A DNA stretch of 64,000 nt from Agarophyton chilense (GCA_030374765.1 JARGXX010000021.1:615045-679044), one strand, 5' to 3'. Positions 11,290-22,532 are shown, counted from the stretch's first letter. The notes: a model not told the origin generated them from the sequence alone. Numbers and translations: made by a program.

Positions 11290-12195
11290 ATATATATTAC
11301 AGGTTGCAAGTGTGGGCTGGTGCTTGGTAAAACGCAGTTGTCAGTAGCGCTTGGTAATTACATACACCAAGCGCCACACGCTGCATTCGACGTATGTGCG
11401 ATTTTGACCCCCTGGATGGAAAAAGTTTTCCTGGAGAGCGCGTATGACACATTGGCACGCTCAAAAAATCGTGTCTAATTGCGCTCAGGCGCTTCGTTCG
11501 GGTAACGTAGCGCGCGACTTGCCAGATGTTGGGGCGCAGCACCCATTTTCGCAATTTTTGCTTTTGAAAAAATCATAAATTTTACGCGCGCTGGGCTTTC
11601 TGCCAAATCCTGCGTTTGCACATGTTTTATTGTAACATTTTTGCTGCACAACGTGGAGGCGTGCGTCGAGTGTGGCACTCAAAGGCGCTTGGTTTCAGCC
11701 ACATCTCCGCTGCACAGTGGAGCTGTGTTGTAAGCTGGAAAATGTGCGAAATTTTTATCAAAAGAAAGGGTTAGGGTATGCGTTTGCGCTTGGTTCTGTG
11801 ACGATTTCGTGGAGGCAGTTGGCACATTGTCAGGCGTTTTGTATGTGCGTTTTTGAGGTCGTGTACGCTGCTAAAAAAGGTGCGTTTGCGCTTGGTTCTA
11901 GGATGGTTTCCATATCCGGCAACACTGGGGGTCGATATTCGTTGGTATTGTCAAGTTCAATGTAGGTTGAGTGTGGTGAGTAGTAGGTCACGCGAGTGCT
12001 GGCGCCACACTCTCAGCTAAAGAACACTCGTGCAGTGCGTTTAGTGAGGTAGGGATGACGTATGCTTAACGATGCCAGGTAGGGTCTTATGACGTTAAGG
12101 TTTGTCCAACAGTGCCATCGCCACAATGTAGCTATCGGTCAGGGCCTACGGGAGTTTACGTTTTCGTAGAGGAAACCATTGTGTACGGGCTTTTA
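11290..12195. other. Gene-poor part of the proximal subtelomeric block
   Basis: Short frames such as 11672-11965 (+), GTG start, are also open in the distal copy, but show no coding signature and no domain. The sequence motif GCGCTTGGT recurs several times. I see no gene that can be supported. Confidence 0.4.
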
Positions 12196-12432
12196 CAGGT
12201 TTCAGGGGTTTAGGGGTTTAGTCGTTTTAGGGGAAGCTTTACCTTTATGGGATTTTGAATTTACGGAAAGGAAAACATTGTTTAGAGGTTTTAGGGGTTT
12301 TAGGGGAAAATTTACCTTTATGGGATTTTTTATTTACGGAGAGGAAAACATTGTTTAGGGGCTGGAGGGCTTTAGGAGTTTTAGGGGAAGCTGGGGTTTA
12401 TGGGATTTTAGGGGTTTTAGGGGTTTAGAGTC
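12196..12432 (+). repeat. Interstitial telomere-like repeats, proximal copy
   Basis: Runs of TTTAGGGG and TTTTAGGGG are interspersed with about three copies of a ~100-bp unit containing GGGAAGCTTTACCTTTATGG and TTTACGGAGAGGAAAACATT. The G-rich strand is on the plus strand, the same orientation as the terminal telomere 50 kb away. It probably marks an earlier chromosome end or telomeric seeding next to the helicase 3' end. Confidence 0.85.
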
Positions 12433-12866
12433 GGGACGTCAAGTTCCAGTATAGTGTGAATGCGTGGGGTACAGATTGTTTGAGGGTGTATTCGATATCT
12501 GCGGTGGTTGGATAAAGTTCTGTTTTGAGCGACCTGCATTCGATAAGTGTACTGGGCTTTATGTGTGGGACTGATATAGAGAGTAGGTTGTTTCGTTAAA
12601 CTGTATTTTTGAGGCGGAGTTGTGGTACTTAGGGGCTGAGGTTGAGCTGGAGATAGAGACGTTTGAAGAACGCTTGTTGCTGGATTGGGTGTAATGTAAC
12701 GGTCGAATATGGGGTTTTTGGCGTTATACTTAAGTATAAAGAGGAGGAAATGTGTTTTTCTGTGGCGAGGAAGAGAGTTGAAAGCAAAATGGAGAAAGAA
12801 GAATGGGTGTTTATTGTACCGGGTTGGAATCTAAAATCGTGCTTAAATGAGTGTTGTGGTTGACTT

Positions 12867-15800
12867 TCACCAAGCTGCAAGGCGTAGAATGTTGCGTACG
12901 GCAAAGTGGTTGTTGTGTGGTAACCAATCATGAAACATGGCGTCTATTTCATGGTGGGTGGGTGAGGAATCTTGGGAGGATTGGGAAATGGAGTTGAACT
13001 TGGATTGCATGAGGCCGTCAAAGAGGTGGAGTGCAATTTCGGAGCGAGTTTTGGAGCATGTTCGCCACAAGACCCATGCCAGTTGATAGAGCGAAATGAA
13101 GATGCAGTGTCTTGTTCCAAAAGTGTGCTGTTGAGAATGAGTTTTGAATCCCTTGCAGAATCCGAGATGGCATCGGTAGCAGGTTTCTTGAGGTGATTTA
13201 TCGAACCTGCAGTTGCGCGATATATGGTGCGGCGAAAAGCATCTGAAGCATCCTTGACGGGAATGGGGGAATGCATGATTGTCCGTCAAGTGCCCTTGCG
13301 TTTTTTCGTGCAGCAAGCATGGCACACAGAGAGGGGCACGTCGGCGGGAGAGCTCCTCGAAGTGTGACACGATTTGTTGCGGTGTTTTTCGTTCCAAAGT
13401 GTAAAAGAAGGTGGCAGAGTGCGACTAAGATTGAGAAGGAGCGATGGTGGGGGATTGGGTCGCAGCAGATGGATGCTTGGTTGTCAGCAACGGCGATGTA
13501 GTGGAGGTGGGGGGTCGTGGTGGACGACTGGCATGAGGTTTGGGGCTTTGTGTTGGGCCGCGGTTGTTGTTGGTGTTTTGGTTGTTTAAAGATGTTCTGT
13601 TTGATTGATTGGGACCTTTTTTTTGGGTTCGTGGGCGTTTGTGGGGAAGCGCTGGGTGACGGTGAAATGGATTGGGCGTGCTGAGAGGCAGAAGAGGTAG
13701 CGGAAACGGAGCTTCGTTTCGGGGTAAGAGAGGGGGAGACAGCTGCGATGCTATTTCAAATATCGCAATTGAGAACCGTAGGAGAGAAGAGACAGATGCC
13801 TGGTTCTTTTCCGTCCATGTGGAAATAGAGGGCGTTCCTTCGACAAACAGATTTACATTCGACCCAATGCTGCGGTTCCAACCAACGCTCCGTGGAAAGT
13901 GCTTGGTTGTATATGCGATTGGGCTCCTTAAACGCATTTGTGTTGGATGAGGACGAAGAAAGAGTTTCCGTGACGAGTTTGAAGTAGGGCTGGAAATAAA
14001 TGGTGACGCAAGTGGATGGGTTTCCATCGCGGCCTGTTGCGCGAAGTCGCAAAGACTCGCTACTCCACCAAAGTTGAAAACCAGGCGAACGTTGGGAACG
14101 TCGATGGCCGTACCAAAAGAAGAGGTGTAAACCATAAAGAGAATGTGGGTGGTTGTGGGTGCGCTGGAAGAAGGCGGAGAGTTCCAAAGGGTGTGGGCCC
14201 GGCGTTTACGAACATCGGAGAGACCAGAATTGTACAGGAGAACCGTGACAGGAGTGGATTGTTTAAGGGCACCAAAAGAAGAACGCGAAGCGGCGAGAGC
14301 TTCATGGACAGCTTTGGCAGCCGGGCGTGTTAACGAGAATATAAGAACGCGAGCTAGGGTTGTGTCAGCCGACGAGTGAAGCAATCGAGCCACATACTCT
14401 TGCATGATTGAGACGCCCAGCTGAAGCAGGTATCCAAATACATCCCGAAAGTGGCCATGAGCGGCGCAAAAGCGTGTGGCACGCGAAGTGCTTGGGGCTG
14501 AGCTTAGGTGATACACGACAAAAGAAATATTGTTTCTTGCAGTCGAAGAAGCGTACACATGCGCGTTCGGGATGTGCAGCTGCGACAGAAGGAGGGGGCG
14601 GTCGCGCGGCGGCACCGTCACGCTTAAAAGCACGCGAGGGATCTTTGTCGGAATGTGGCCGAAGCAGTTGTGGAGGTTGGCCAAGCACGGGCGAAAGTGT
14701 TGCCATAAAAGAAACAAGTGACATTCATCGATGGCAATGCGGGTGAGGCGGTCGGCGGCGATCAATCGCATGGTGAACTCTGTAAAAGAAGGAAGAGAAA
14801 GTCTTTCGGCGGAAAAGATGTAAATGTCAGCAAAGGAGTGCGATCCGGGAGGGGTGGGTGTACGAGAAGCACGAAGGCCGAAGAGCTGAGCGCGCAGTTC
14901 GTATTCACTGAGAAAGGCTGTGAGAGGGGTGATGAGAACGGTGGAGTATTTGCCCTTTTCCATGAAGACGGGGAGCAGAAGAGATAGTGTTTTTCCAGAT
15001 CTAGTCGGCTGGAGTAGTAGAATGTTGGAAAGCCTGTTGTACACGGCCGCTGTGTTCACAAATTGTTGGTGGGACTTGAATAAAGCGGAGTCGTTGGAAA
15101 GTGCCTGTCTTAGTGCTCGGAGCATTTCTGATGTAATATGTTAATAGGTCACAAGCGGTTGTTGTAAGAGAGAAGCTCCCCCGCGCGGTATGGCGGCTGC
15201 CATAAAAGCAGGCGGATGTGGATTGAAAGGATGAAAGGCCGCCAGGTTTAGGTTGATTTGAGAATGGGGAATCGCAGAGCGGTCAGTGGGAGGGGACGGG
15301 GTTGGTTGCGATGTATGGATGGAGCGCTTTTGTTCAGGTGTAGGTAGAACTGTGTCAGTAACAGGACGTTTTCTGTGGTGGTGTTGTTGTTGTTGTTGGG
15401 TGAGGGGAGCATTAAAAAGAAGACCGAGATACTGGGGCCATTTGCTGGACCACTCGCGATATTTGGAAAGTTGAGAGTGCTGCAAACCGGATATGTCATG
15501 TGGTGTACGAGCGTAAAGAAAAGCGGCGGTGTGCGCAGAGTGGCCCGCCTGGCCATGGGCAGTGGTCAATAGCTCTTCCAAGATGTGATCGGCTACAGAC
15601 GATGCGGTGACATTCGAAACTGTGTTGGTCATTCCCACGGTGAAGTTTCTATAGTCGTTGAAGGATATCGGGAAACCGCGTTTGCTCAAGTGAGAGCTGA
15701 TTATCGAGCGGATGGTGTTTGCAGCATACAGAATTCCGCAGTTGGCGAACAGCATTTTCCAATGCATCTGGAAACAGTTTTCCCCGTGCAGTCGGTGTAC

Positions 15801-18370
15801 GATATATGCTTCAAACGGACGTATGACAGTCAAGTACATGAGCAGAAGACGGGATGTTTGGGCATCGGGAAAGCGAGCAATCGGAGTGGCGGCCCCTTTG
15901 CTGTTTCGCGTTTTCATGTAACGGCAAATGATGACAGGCGATTTGTCCATGAGCATGAGACAACGTTGAAAGTGTTGGTCGTTGTAGATACGGTATGTCT
16001 CAATCTCTGTGCCGCGCGCAGGAGAGCCCGACGAAAGGTGTAGCGCAACCAACAGGCGTTCTTGGATTTTCTGCGCACATGAGAGCCACCTCGACAACGC
16101 ATGGGTGAACATATCGGTGCCGAAAATGTCGGTTGTGGGCAGTTGGGTGCGGGGAAAGGTACCGTTTTGCTTCCGTTGCGGAAGAAACGGAGTGTGGTCG
16201 GTGTTGGAGTTGTGGGGCACGGAAGACGTGAGACAAGTGAAAACGAAAGCCATGTTTTGTTCGATAAACGGGCGGTTGTTGAGTTTGGTAAAAAAAGAAA
16301 AGCCTGCGCTTTTGTTGAAGGAGTCGTCCTGAAGAGAGTGTAGCGCGTTTGTGAAACCGGTTGGCAGAGCGTGGCCAAGAAGCAGGTCGTTGTGAAGAGT
16401 ATGTTGTATTTCTTTGTATAGAGTTAAAACCAAAGAGGCGACTTCTGAGAGGGCGAGGTGAATGTCACGCACTATGCCGCAGGACGGGTGAACATCACAA
16501 TTGTGGAAAGAAACAAACATTTCCTCGCGAGAGGATATGGACATTGCAAGCGTGAGTGTCTTTCTGACAAACGAAAGTGCGCTGTTGGAATCAGCGTCAA
16601 TCGCCGCGTCGATGGTACGCATGCGTTCTTGAACGTGAACCGTGCGTTCGGAAGCAGGGGTGGCAGTTTGCAACAGGGGAGAAGATTTGGAGACCACGTG
16701 CAGTTCGTGTATGGCGCAGGCACAGATGCCATATTGAAGAGCGGCCAGGAGGCGCGTCACATCTGAGGCGGCTGCAAAACGAAAGGAGGTATTGTTGGGC
16801 TCGTGAGAAATGACCGTGTCGTAAGGCTCAGGCGTGCGGTCAGACGGCAAGGGGGCAGCGATAAGCGGGTTGGGGTCGGTGCTTATCATGCTTGCGCAAG
16901 CAATGAAGTTGCGAACGGAGAGGAGATCTAAAGACTGGTATGGCGCTAAAGATTGAAGCAAGAAAGGCTTGAGAGCGCTATGGACCGCTGGGCCATGTTG
17001 GGTTGGAGGAAACGGGGCGGGGAGCTCACCGGAGGAAGACATGCGAATGGCATCCAACACGGAAGTAGTGTAGCAGTACATGAGGTCTGAGTCGGGTACG
17101 AGATGAGGGAGGTTTGCCCTTGTCCTGTGAGTAAACACAAGCAAACGGGAAATGTGTGAAGCGTAACGCTTGAGGGTTTCAGTGGAGACAGTTTTAAAAG
17201 CTGTGTCCGTGCGCTTTTTGAGGCGGTCCAAGAAAGCCAGGGAGGTCTTACTAACCAAAATGTTCACCTGAGAGAGGTAGTCGAAGATGTGGTGGGTGAT
17301 GGTGCTTTCAGCGGATGTGGGCGTTGTGCCAGTTCTGGATAGTTGAGCCGCCACATCCAGATGAACATGGAGCGAGTGAAGAACGATGTCAAACTTGGAA
17401 AAGGTGATGAAGGAATTCTTCTCCGAGTGGTGACTAAGCAAAGGGTCTGATTGCGAACAAGGAGCGCCGGTGTTGAACTTTTGTAAAAAGTGGGTATTGT
17501 GTTGAAGCGGGGGCTCCATGCCTTTAACAGTCGTTGCCACTGGACGATGGGGTGGTTGGAGACAAACAGGCTGCGTCGGGGGGTCTAAGGCCGTGCCGCA
17601 GGCGCCTGCAGAACCTGGAAAGTTTTGGACAAGCAGCCTATGGGTTGAGCATTGGTAACGGGGAATAAACGGCGACGAACGCCGCCGTACACTGTCTGCA
17701 AGGCAATACGGCCCGACGAGACGGTACGGTCCAGGTGCGGCTGGGCAACCGCAGGCGACATGTTGTGGCATTCGATCAGATGCGTTTGCAGACGAACGGG
17801 GTCGAGGTAGTAGAATTTGCAGAGCTGGCACTGATAGCCATTGTGAATGGCAATGTGTGCCAGGGGCGTGAGGAACGTAGAGGGCCCGGACACAAATTGA
17901 GCGTTGTGGTGGGGGCGATACTTTTGCCACACGGGGGCAACGGTAGAGTTGTTGCGCAAGGTGTGCACCTCGTGCAGGATTGCCATTGACATGGCACGTG
18001 CAATTTCCAAAGGGATGGAGTGCTGTTTGCGCAGGTGATGTTGGATTGCACGGGCAGACGGCAGCCCACACTGGCAGTTGACGCACAACGGAAAGAACCC
18101 AATAGAATGAATACCCATATTCACAATGGTACCGAGTGCCATGATAAAAGAGGAAGAATCGTCGGCTGCATTCGCGTCGGTAACGGGTAAGTCGGAATGG
18201 GGTTGAGCATGGGCGTCACGCGCCACGGGCGGAGGCGGTGGGGGGAGCAGGGGATTAGGGGGAGTGGGCGGTGAGATGTTCACCGCAGCCCTCGGTGGGA
18301 TGTGCACCGAAGAGGGGATGAACACGGGCAAGCCATGTTCGCCGGCGGAGGATAAGCTGTTTTGCGACAT
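12867..18370 (-). pseudogene. Telomere-linked RecQ-type helicase (TLH-like), proximal copy, inactivated
   Basis: The start is the ATG at 18370, opening MSQNSLSSAG. The N-terminus has two OrsD-type C2H2 fingers of identical CX2CX12HX4H spacing (C96/C99/H112/H117 and C181/C184/H197/H202). A recombinase-like middle and a RecQ core follow, as in the distal copy. Relative to that copy it carries a TAG at 17585-17587 with a one-base G-run difference, a TAA at 15141-15143, Gly-to-Arg in Walker A (15002), GTG-to-GTA-type damage (GTGID reads GTAID), and SAT read as SVT. It also has a 13-bp deletion at about 14031 that removes the motif VI arginine finger (QAGRAGRDG), a compensating indel near 13620, and a TAG at 13425-13427. 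The stop used distally (TGA) is TGG here, so the frame runs on to 12867. The gene is clearly dead, yet it preserves the 5' end that the distal copy lost. Confidence 0.9.
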
Positions 18371-19334
18371 AACTGAACGTGTAAGAGAGAGAAGAAGATG
18401 GGAGGATTGTTTTTGAAGACCCAAAGAAAGACACACACAAACAAACACAAATGAGTTTGGGAGCAACAGCGAAATGGACGGGTTCACTGCCGATATAGCA
18501 GTATAAGTAGTAAATAGGTGGGGCGAGGGTAATTGGAGAAAGGCGGTTTGGTGCTTTGGGGGAGGGCGCGTGTGGCTGTCTCGAGCAAACGGCATACTGT
18601 AAAAGGGAAACAACACGATACTATGTGGTATTGCAGGTCATTCATTCCCGGTGTATGACTGTGGGGTTGTGGGGAGGAGTGTGTCAGAATAAAGCTCATT
18701 GGCCTCCGCCCCATTGAAGAGAGTGATTTTGTGTAAGGGGCGTGGTTTGCGTGCAGGTGGGGAGCGGGACGGGGAAAAAGGGCAGCGCGGAGAAGAGATG
18801 GGGCTGCACGGTCGTGAAGTTGGGTTGGGGGAGGGCAGAAGTTTTCAGGGTGGGTTCGTCTTTGTGTCTAAATGGACGGAGGTTTAGAACGAGCTGGGGC
18901 GCGATCGGGTGCGCCAGCGGATGTTGTGCGGCAATGTGGCAACTTGTTGTGAAGCATGACGTTTTCGGAACGGCTAACTAGTGGCGGTGGTGGCGTATCG
19001 TACACACGTATCAGTTTGAGCACAAGCGGTGCTGCACCGCGGTTGAGCTCATATATGCATATGCGGCATGTTTGACCGTTGATTTTGGAAAAATAGTGCT
19101 ACATGTGACGTGGGTAGGAGGGGTGCTATGTGTTACAGTATGCGCTCTGTGCAACGTTACGATGGTGTTTGGCAAAAGAATGAGATGTTGCGCGGCGTGG
19201 CAGTGGGGGCCGAAGAAGAAGGTTATAGGTTTTCTGTTTTTAAAACGAATGAAGGAAGAGAGTTTGCGCGTGGTTGTTCTTAGGAGAGAAGGTTTAGTTT
19301 TTAGTTGTGTTTTACTGTGAAAGAAAAGAAACAA
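18371..19334. other. Intergenic region upstream of the helicase
   Basis: This 964-bp gap lies between the helicase start and the stop of the methyltransferase-SET gene, all on the minus strand, so it should hold the helicase promoter and the 3' flank of the methyltransferase. No motif can be assigned with confidence. Short plus-strand frames here look accidental. Confidence 0.45.
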
Positions 19335-21581
19335 CTAATCTACAAGATTCACATGAAAGGTGTGTGGTTGTGGTTTTGGAAGCATGGGCCAATGATCGTA
19401 GTCGTAGCCATAGTCTATTAGCACTTCTTCCTCTCGCTCAATTGTTCGGGTGGCCACTATTGTGATAAGGTGGTAGTCTTGGATTCCTGACTTAGAGTTT
19501 TTCAAAGTAGACGAAAGGCGCGCTACTGCATTTGGTGTGCGAGGGTTTGGGAGTACCTTGTCCCGTAAGGCCTGAATGTCGAGGTCCTCTGGGCGGTATT
19601 GGGCATCATTGATGATTCCGCCAACACAGAACGGGGCAGGCGTGATCCACATGGAGTGGGTTCCACGGTCTCCCGGGGTGGGCAGTCTGACAAAGTCTGG
19701 ACCTGTTACTCGGATTTCCATGGAAGTGGAGTTGAAGCGCTCCACGGTGACGGCGAGCAAACCGTTCGCATACGAAGACTGTGTGGCGAAGCGTTTGGAG
19801 AGGTCGTGGTAGACGAGGGTTCCATAAAAGTAGCACACGGTGTCGCCTTCATTAAACTGGCGTGCGGCAAAGACACCGTCTCCCGCCAAGGGGTGTCGAA
19901 TGTCGGACTTTTTGGTATACACTCCATGGGCATACCCTTCTTTGGCAAGTAACGTAGCCGGATCGATCTGAGTGAGAAGGCCCTGTTTCTCTCGCGGCCA
20001 TTCATGCACCGGTTTAGTGCGGCAAACGGCTGCAAACTCACGTTCTTTCCACAAGTTGCAGAGAAAGGAAGCGAGCGGCGCAGGAAAAATTTGGTACTGT
20101 GGCAGACCGGGAGGCGCGGTCGATAAGTATTTCGATCGTAGGTCCTGGTTCGGTAGTGAGCGAACTAGGCGATTGAACTTGGCGATGAGATGGTGCGGCA
20201 CTTCAATGTCGGTGCTGTTCTGTAAAACGGTTTTGATAAAGTGAACGACAGCATCGTGTTTTGCGTGGGCGTAACACACTGCGTCTTTCTCACACTCTAA
20301 AAAGCGTCTGTGACCTGGGAGCTCCATGCACGCCAAAGCGGTGGAACCCGTTCCGGCAAATAAATCCACCACCATGTCGCCAGGCTGAGAATAGCGGCTT
20401 ATGAGTTCCTTGAGTAGAGCACGACTCTTCTGCTCCGGGCGTACTTTTTCAGTGACGGCGTTGTGATTGGTGGTGACACAATGCAGGCGATTCCAACGCA
20501 GGGTGTCGCCAGCGGCTAGTCCCGGCACGTTATCAATCACGTTCTTGTAAGCCGGGTAGCGAGATGGAACGTAGTTGTAGTTGACGAGATTTAGGCGAGC
20601 CAGGTTTTTATCGTGAGTGAGCCCCGTTTTGATGCCGTGAATGGCGTACTCGGTGATGGGCAACGGCGACGTTCGCAGCCCGCGGTGGCTCCCAGTAGGA
20701 TGGAAGGCGGCGCGGACGAAAACCAACGGCACAGGGTCCACCTTGAACAGCGCAGTTTGGGACTCGGAAATGCTCTTGAAGCACGACAACCACGGCCTGA
20801 ACTGGCGAATGGAGCAAAAGAGAATAAAGTGGCCGCCAGGGCACAACAGCTTGCCAATAACCTGCGCCGTGCGCTTCATATCGTCTTGGGAAATGGCGTC
20901 GTGGAGGCGGTTGTGGCGGTCAGCTAAGGAACGAATGTTGTAGGGCGGGTCGGTGAGGACGAGTTGCACTGCTCCGACTGGAGATGAGGCGGTAGTTCGT
21001 TTGATAATATCCACCTGTACGAATTCTTTGAAATCGACACCGTAGAGGCGAATATGCTTTTCCATTTCGTCCTCTGCCTCTTGTAAAGCGTTGAGAGTGG
21101 TAGTTTGGGTGAAGGAGTGCGGCGGGAGGACGCGAGTTTCGTTGACGTTGTAGGGAAGATTTGGGGGTTCGGGAGGAGGTGAGGGACCAGCGGCGTTGGC
21201 GCGTTCCGACGACGACGGTAGTGGCGCTCCAGGATCAGGCGGAGGTTGCTGCTGTGACTCGTTCATAATGATGTCCACCAACTCGGCTTCTTTTTTGGCT
21301 ATCTCCACGACCGGGTTGAGGGGCTGGCCCGGAATAGGGCCGACCATAGCCATCCGAATCGGGGTCCAAAGTGGCAGACCGAACGTCGTGAAGCGGTGAG
21401 GGTACACGTTGACGGTCGAGTTATACTCGAACTGCGTCAAAGATTGCCAGCGAGTGGTTTCATCCATTTCGTATAGAAAGTCGTTGAACAGCAGGCGGTG
21501 AAGGTCGTTCAAAAACTCGGGAGCTAGCACGCGTAGATTGCGGTCAACCTCGTCGGTGTGGGACCAGGCGACGCTGTCCAC
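19335..21581 (-). CDS. N6/N4-type DNA methyltransferase fused to a SET domain
   Basis: 748-codon open frame; residues are counted from the first start-like codon (GTG, 21581) and the first ATG is residue 39. Residues about 205-450 form a bacterial-type beta-class DNA amino-methyltransferase (N6_N4_Mtase fold). Catalytic motif IV is LTDPPYN (211-215), RPEQKS (381-386) resembles the HPTQKP motif X, and SAM-binding motif I is DLFAGTGS (406-413), followed by GHRRFLECE. DPPY favours adenine-N6, but the N4-cytosine alternative stays open. Residues about 550-730 match a SET lysine methyltransferase: GDGVFAARQFNEGD, CYFYG, GGIINDA in place of the usual NHSC block, PNAVARL, and the terminal EEEVLIDYGYDY. 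A proline-rich linker (110-145) precedes the methyltransferase. The frame is continuous with the upstream gene except for a TAG. The predicted role is nuclear DNA and histone (or other protein) methylation. The domain calls are strong; activity is untested. Confidence 0.88.
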   Translation of the reverse strand: MDSVAWSHTDEVDRNLRVLAPEFLNDLHRLLFNDFLYEMDETTRWQSLTQFEYNSTVNVYPHRFTTFGLPLWTPIRMAMVGPIPGQPLNPVVEIAKKEAELVDIIMNESQQQPPPDPGAPLPSSSERANAAGPSPPPEPPNLPYNVNETRVLPPHSFTQTTTLNALQEAEDEMEKHIRLYGVDFKEFVQVDIIKRTTASSPVGAVQLVLTDPPYNIRSLADRHNRLHDAISQDDMKRTAQVIGKLLCPGGHFILFCSIRQFRPWLSCFKSISESQTALFKVDPVPLVFVRAAFHPTGSHRGLRTSPLPITEYAIHGIKTGLTHDKNLARLNLVNYNYVPSRYPAYKNVIDNVPGLAAGDTLRWNRLHCVTTNHNAVTEKVRPEQKSRALLKELISRYSQPGDMVVDLFAGTGSTALACMELPGHRRFLECEKDAVCYAHAKHDAVVHFIKTVLQNSTDIEVPHHLIAKFNRLVRSLPNQDLRSKYLSTAPPGLPQYQIFPAPLASFLCNLWKEREFAAVCRTKPVHEWPREKQGLLTQIDPATLLAKEGYAHGVYTKKSDIRHPLAGDGVFAARQFNEGDTVCYFYGTLVYHDLSKRFATQSSYANGLLAVTVERFNSTSMEIRVTGPDFVRLPTPGDRGTHSMWITPAPFCVGGIINDAQYRPEDLDIQALRDKVLPNPRTPNAVARLSSTLKNSKSGIQDYHLITIVATRTIEREEEVLIDYGYDYDHWPMLPKPQPHTFHVNLVD

Positions 21582-21602
21582 TTCAGATTGGACTTTGGAA
21601 GG

Positions 21603-22532
21603 CTATGCCTCCTTGGCAAATGTGGTAGTTTGCGATAACGGGGCGTAGCCTTCCTCGCGGCGTTCGAGAGCTTGGTAGGTTAGGGTGTTGCTGTCGAACA
21701 AGATGTACGGAGCGAGCATGTGCTCCAGTGAGTCATACCCAAGATGGCGGCAGAACACATTCCAAGATGTCACAAGCTTGTGCACGACAAATGAAATTCG
21801 CTCGCACGTTTCGTGCTTAAAGTTTTGCAACGAAGGCAACAAAGAGGTCGCGGTTGCAACGCCGGTATTGAGGCGTTGTTTCTTGGTCTGGCGCGATTTG
21901 AGTTTCTCGCGTTTGAGAGTGTAGATCATCGAAAGGTACAAAACCATTTCAAAACGAGATGCCTCAACGGTAGTGGAGAATCGTGAGCGACTGTCCTTGG
22001 AAGTTTGCGACTGCGGATGCAGAATGCGCGATTTGAGGAAGGACGACAAGAGAGACGTTTTCGAAATGAGCAAGTCGACCTGACGGCTGGGGCGGCGGCG
22101 ATTTGTAGGCGCATTGGAAGAACGAGCACTTGCACGGGTGGTAACATTACCAGCAACAGAAGAGGGTTGCTGCTCAGAAGTATTGCTTGAAGCTTGGATT
22201 TGGAGGTAGAGCTGGTACAAGTCCCTGAGACGCCGGTCGTCGCAACCATCGTCGAGGTCTACACATCTGCCCGTGAGGTACACCTGAGAGAAGTAGTGGT
22301 TTTTGAGGAGGCTGTGTTGTATGTCCGTGTTGGTGTACTTGCCGTGCTTATCAGATGGCATGACCAAGGAGCAAACTTCCTCTGCAGCTGGCACAGAGCC
22401 TCGGTTCTGAACTGTGAAGTAGACCAAGTCCAGGTACTGGAGCGCGCGGGCGTTGGGATCATCGGGGCGCATGCGGGCGTACCCGTCGCGCAGCGGCAAG
22501 AACAAACCAATGAGACCTTCGGTGGTGACCAT
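21603..22532 (-). CDS. Hypothetical protein (309 aa) upstream of the methyltransferase-SET gene
   Basis: The start is taken at the ATG at 22532 (MVTTEGLIGLF). The open frame extends further upstream to 22715 without an ATG, and that part is proline/serine-rich and less protein-like. The product has a globular N-terminal half (LRDGYARMRPDDPNARALQYLDLVYFTV), a low-complexity serine/arginine middle, and a helical basic C-terminal half (KREKLKSRQTKKQR). No known domain is recognised. The TAG at 21603-21605 is followed in the same frame, after seven sense codons, by the methyltransferase-SET frame, which lacks an early ATG. The two may therefore be one readthrough or formerly fused gene. Together they would make a protein of about 1,060 residues. 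Confidence 0.6.
   Translation of the reverse strand: MVTTEGLIGLFLPLRDGYARMRPDDPNARALQYLDLVYFTVQNRGSVPAAEEVCSLVMPSDKHGKYTNTDIQHSLLKNHYFSQVYLTGRCVDLDDGCDDRRLRDLYQLYLQIQASSNTSEQQPSSVAGNVTTRASARSSNAPTNRRRPSRQVDLLISKTSLLSSFLKSRILHPQSQTSKDSRSRFSTTVEASRFEMVLYLSMIYTLKREKLKSRQTKKQRLNTGVATATSLLPSLQNFKHETCERISFVVHKLVTSWNVFCRHLGYDSLEHMLAPYILFDSNTLTYQALERREEGYAPLSQTTTFAKEA

Larger units (their letters stand above)
11288..17942. repeat. Proximal copy of a ~6.7-kb segmental duplication
   Basis: From CTATATATATTACAGG (11288) to GGGGGCAACG (17942) the sequence matches 55541-62241 in the same orientation, with scattered substitutions and small indels. It contains interstitial telomere-like repeats and the helicase gene except for its 5' end. 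The proximal copy continues beyond 17942 into the helicase start and the methyltransferase gene, while the distal copy stops at the telomere. The duplication distance is about 44.25 kb. Confidence 0.95.

Noticed and set aside
13374..14746. Multiple plus-strand ORFs opposite the proximal helicase
   Set aside because: Antisense of recognisable helicase sequence; equivalents in the distal copy have different frames and lengths.
17943..18086. N-terminal extension of the 981-codon frame (15141-18086)
   Set aside because: Upstream of about 17590 this frame is out of phase with the zinc-finger frame of the helicase; its translation there is a shadow.
19576..20943. Plus-strand ORFs opposite the methyltransferase-SET gene
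   Set aside because: Antisense shadows of a gene with clear domain motifs on the minus strand.
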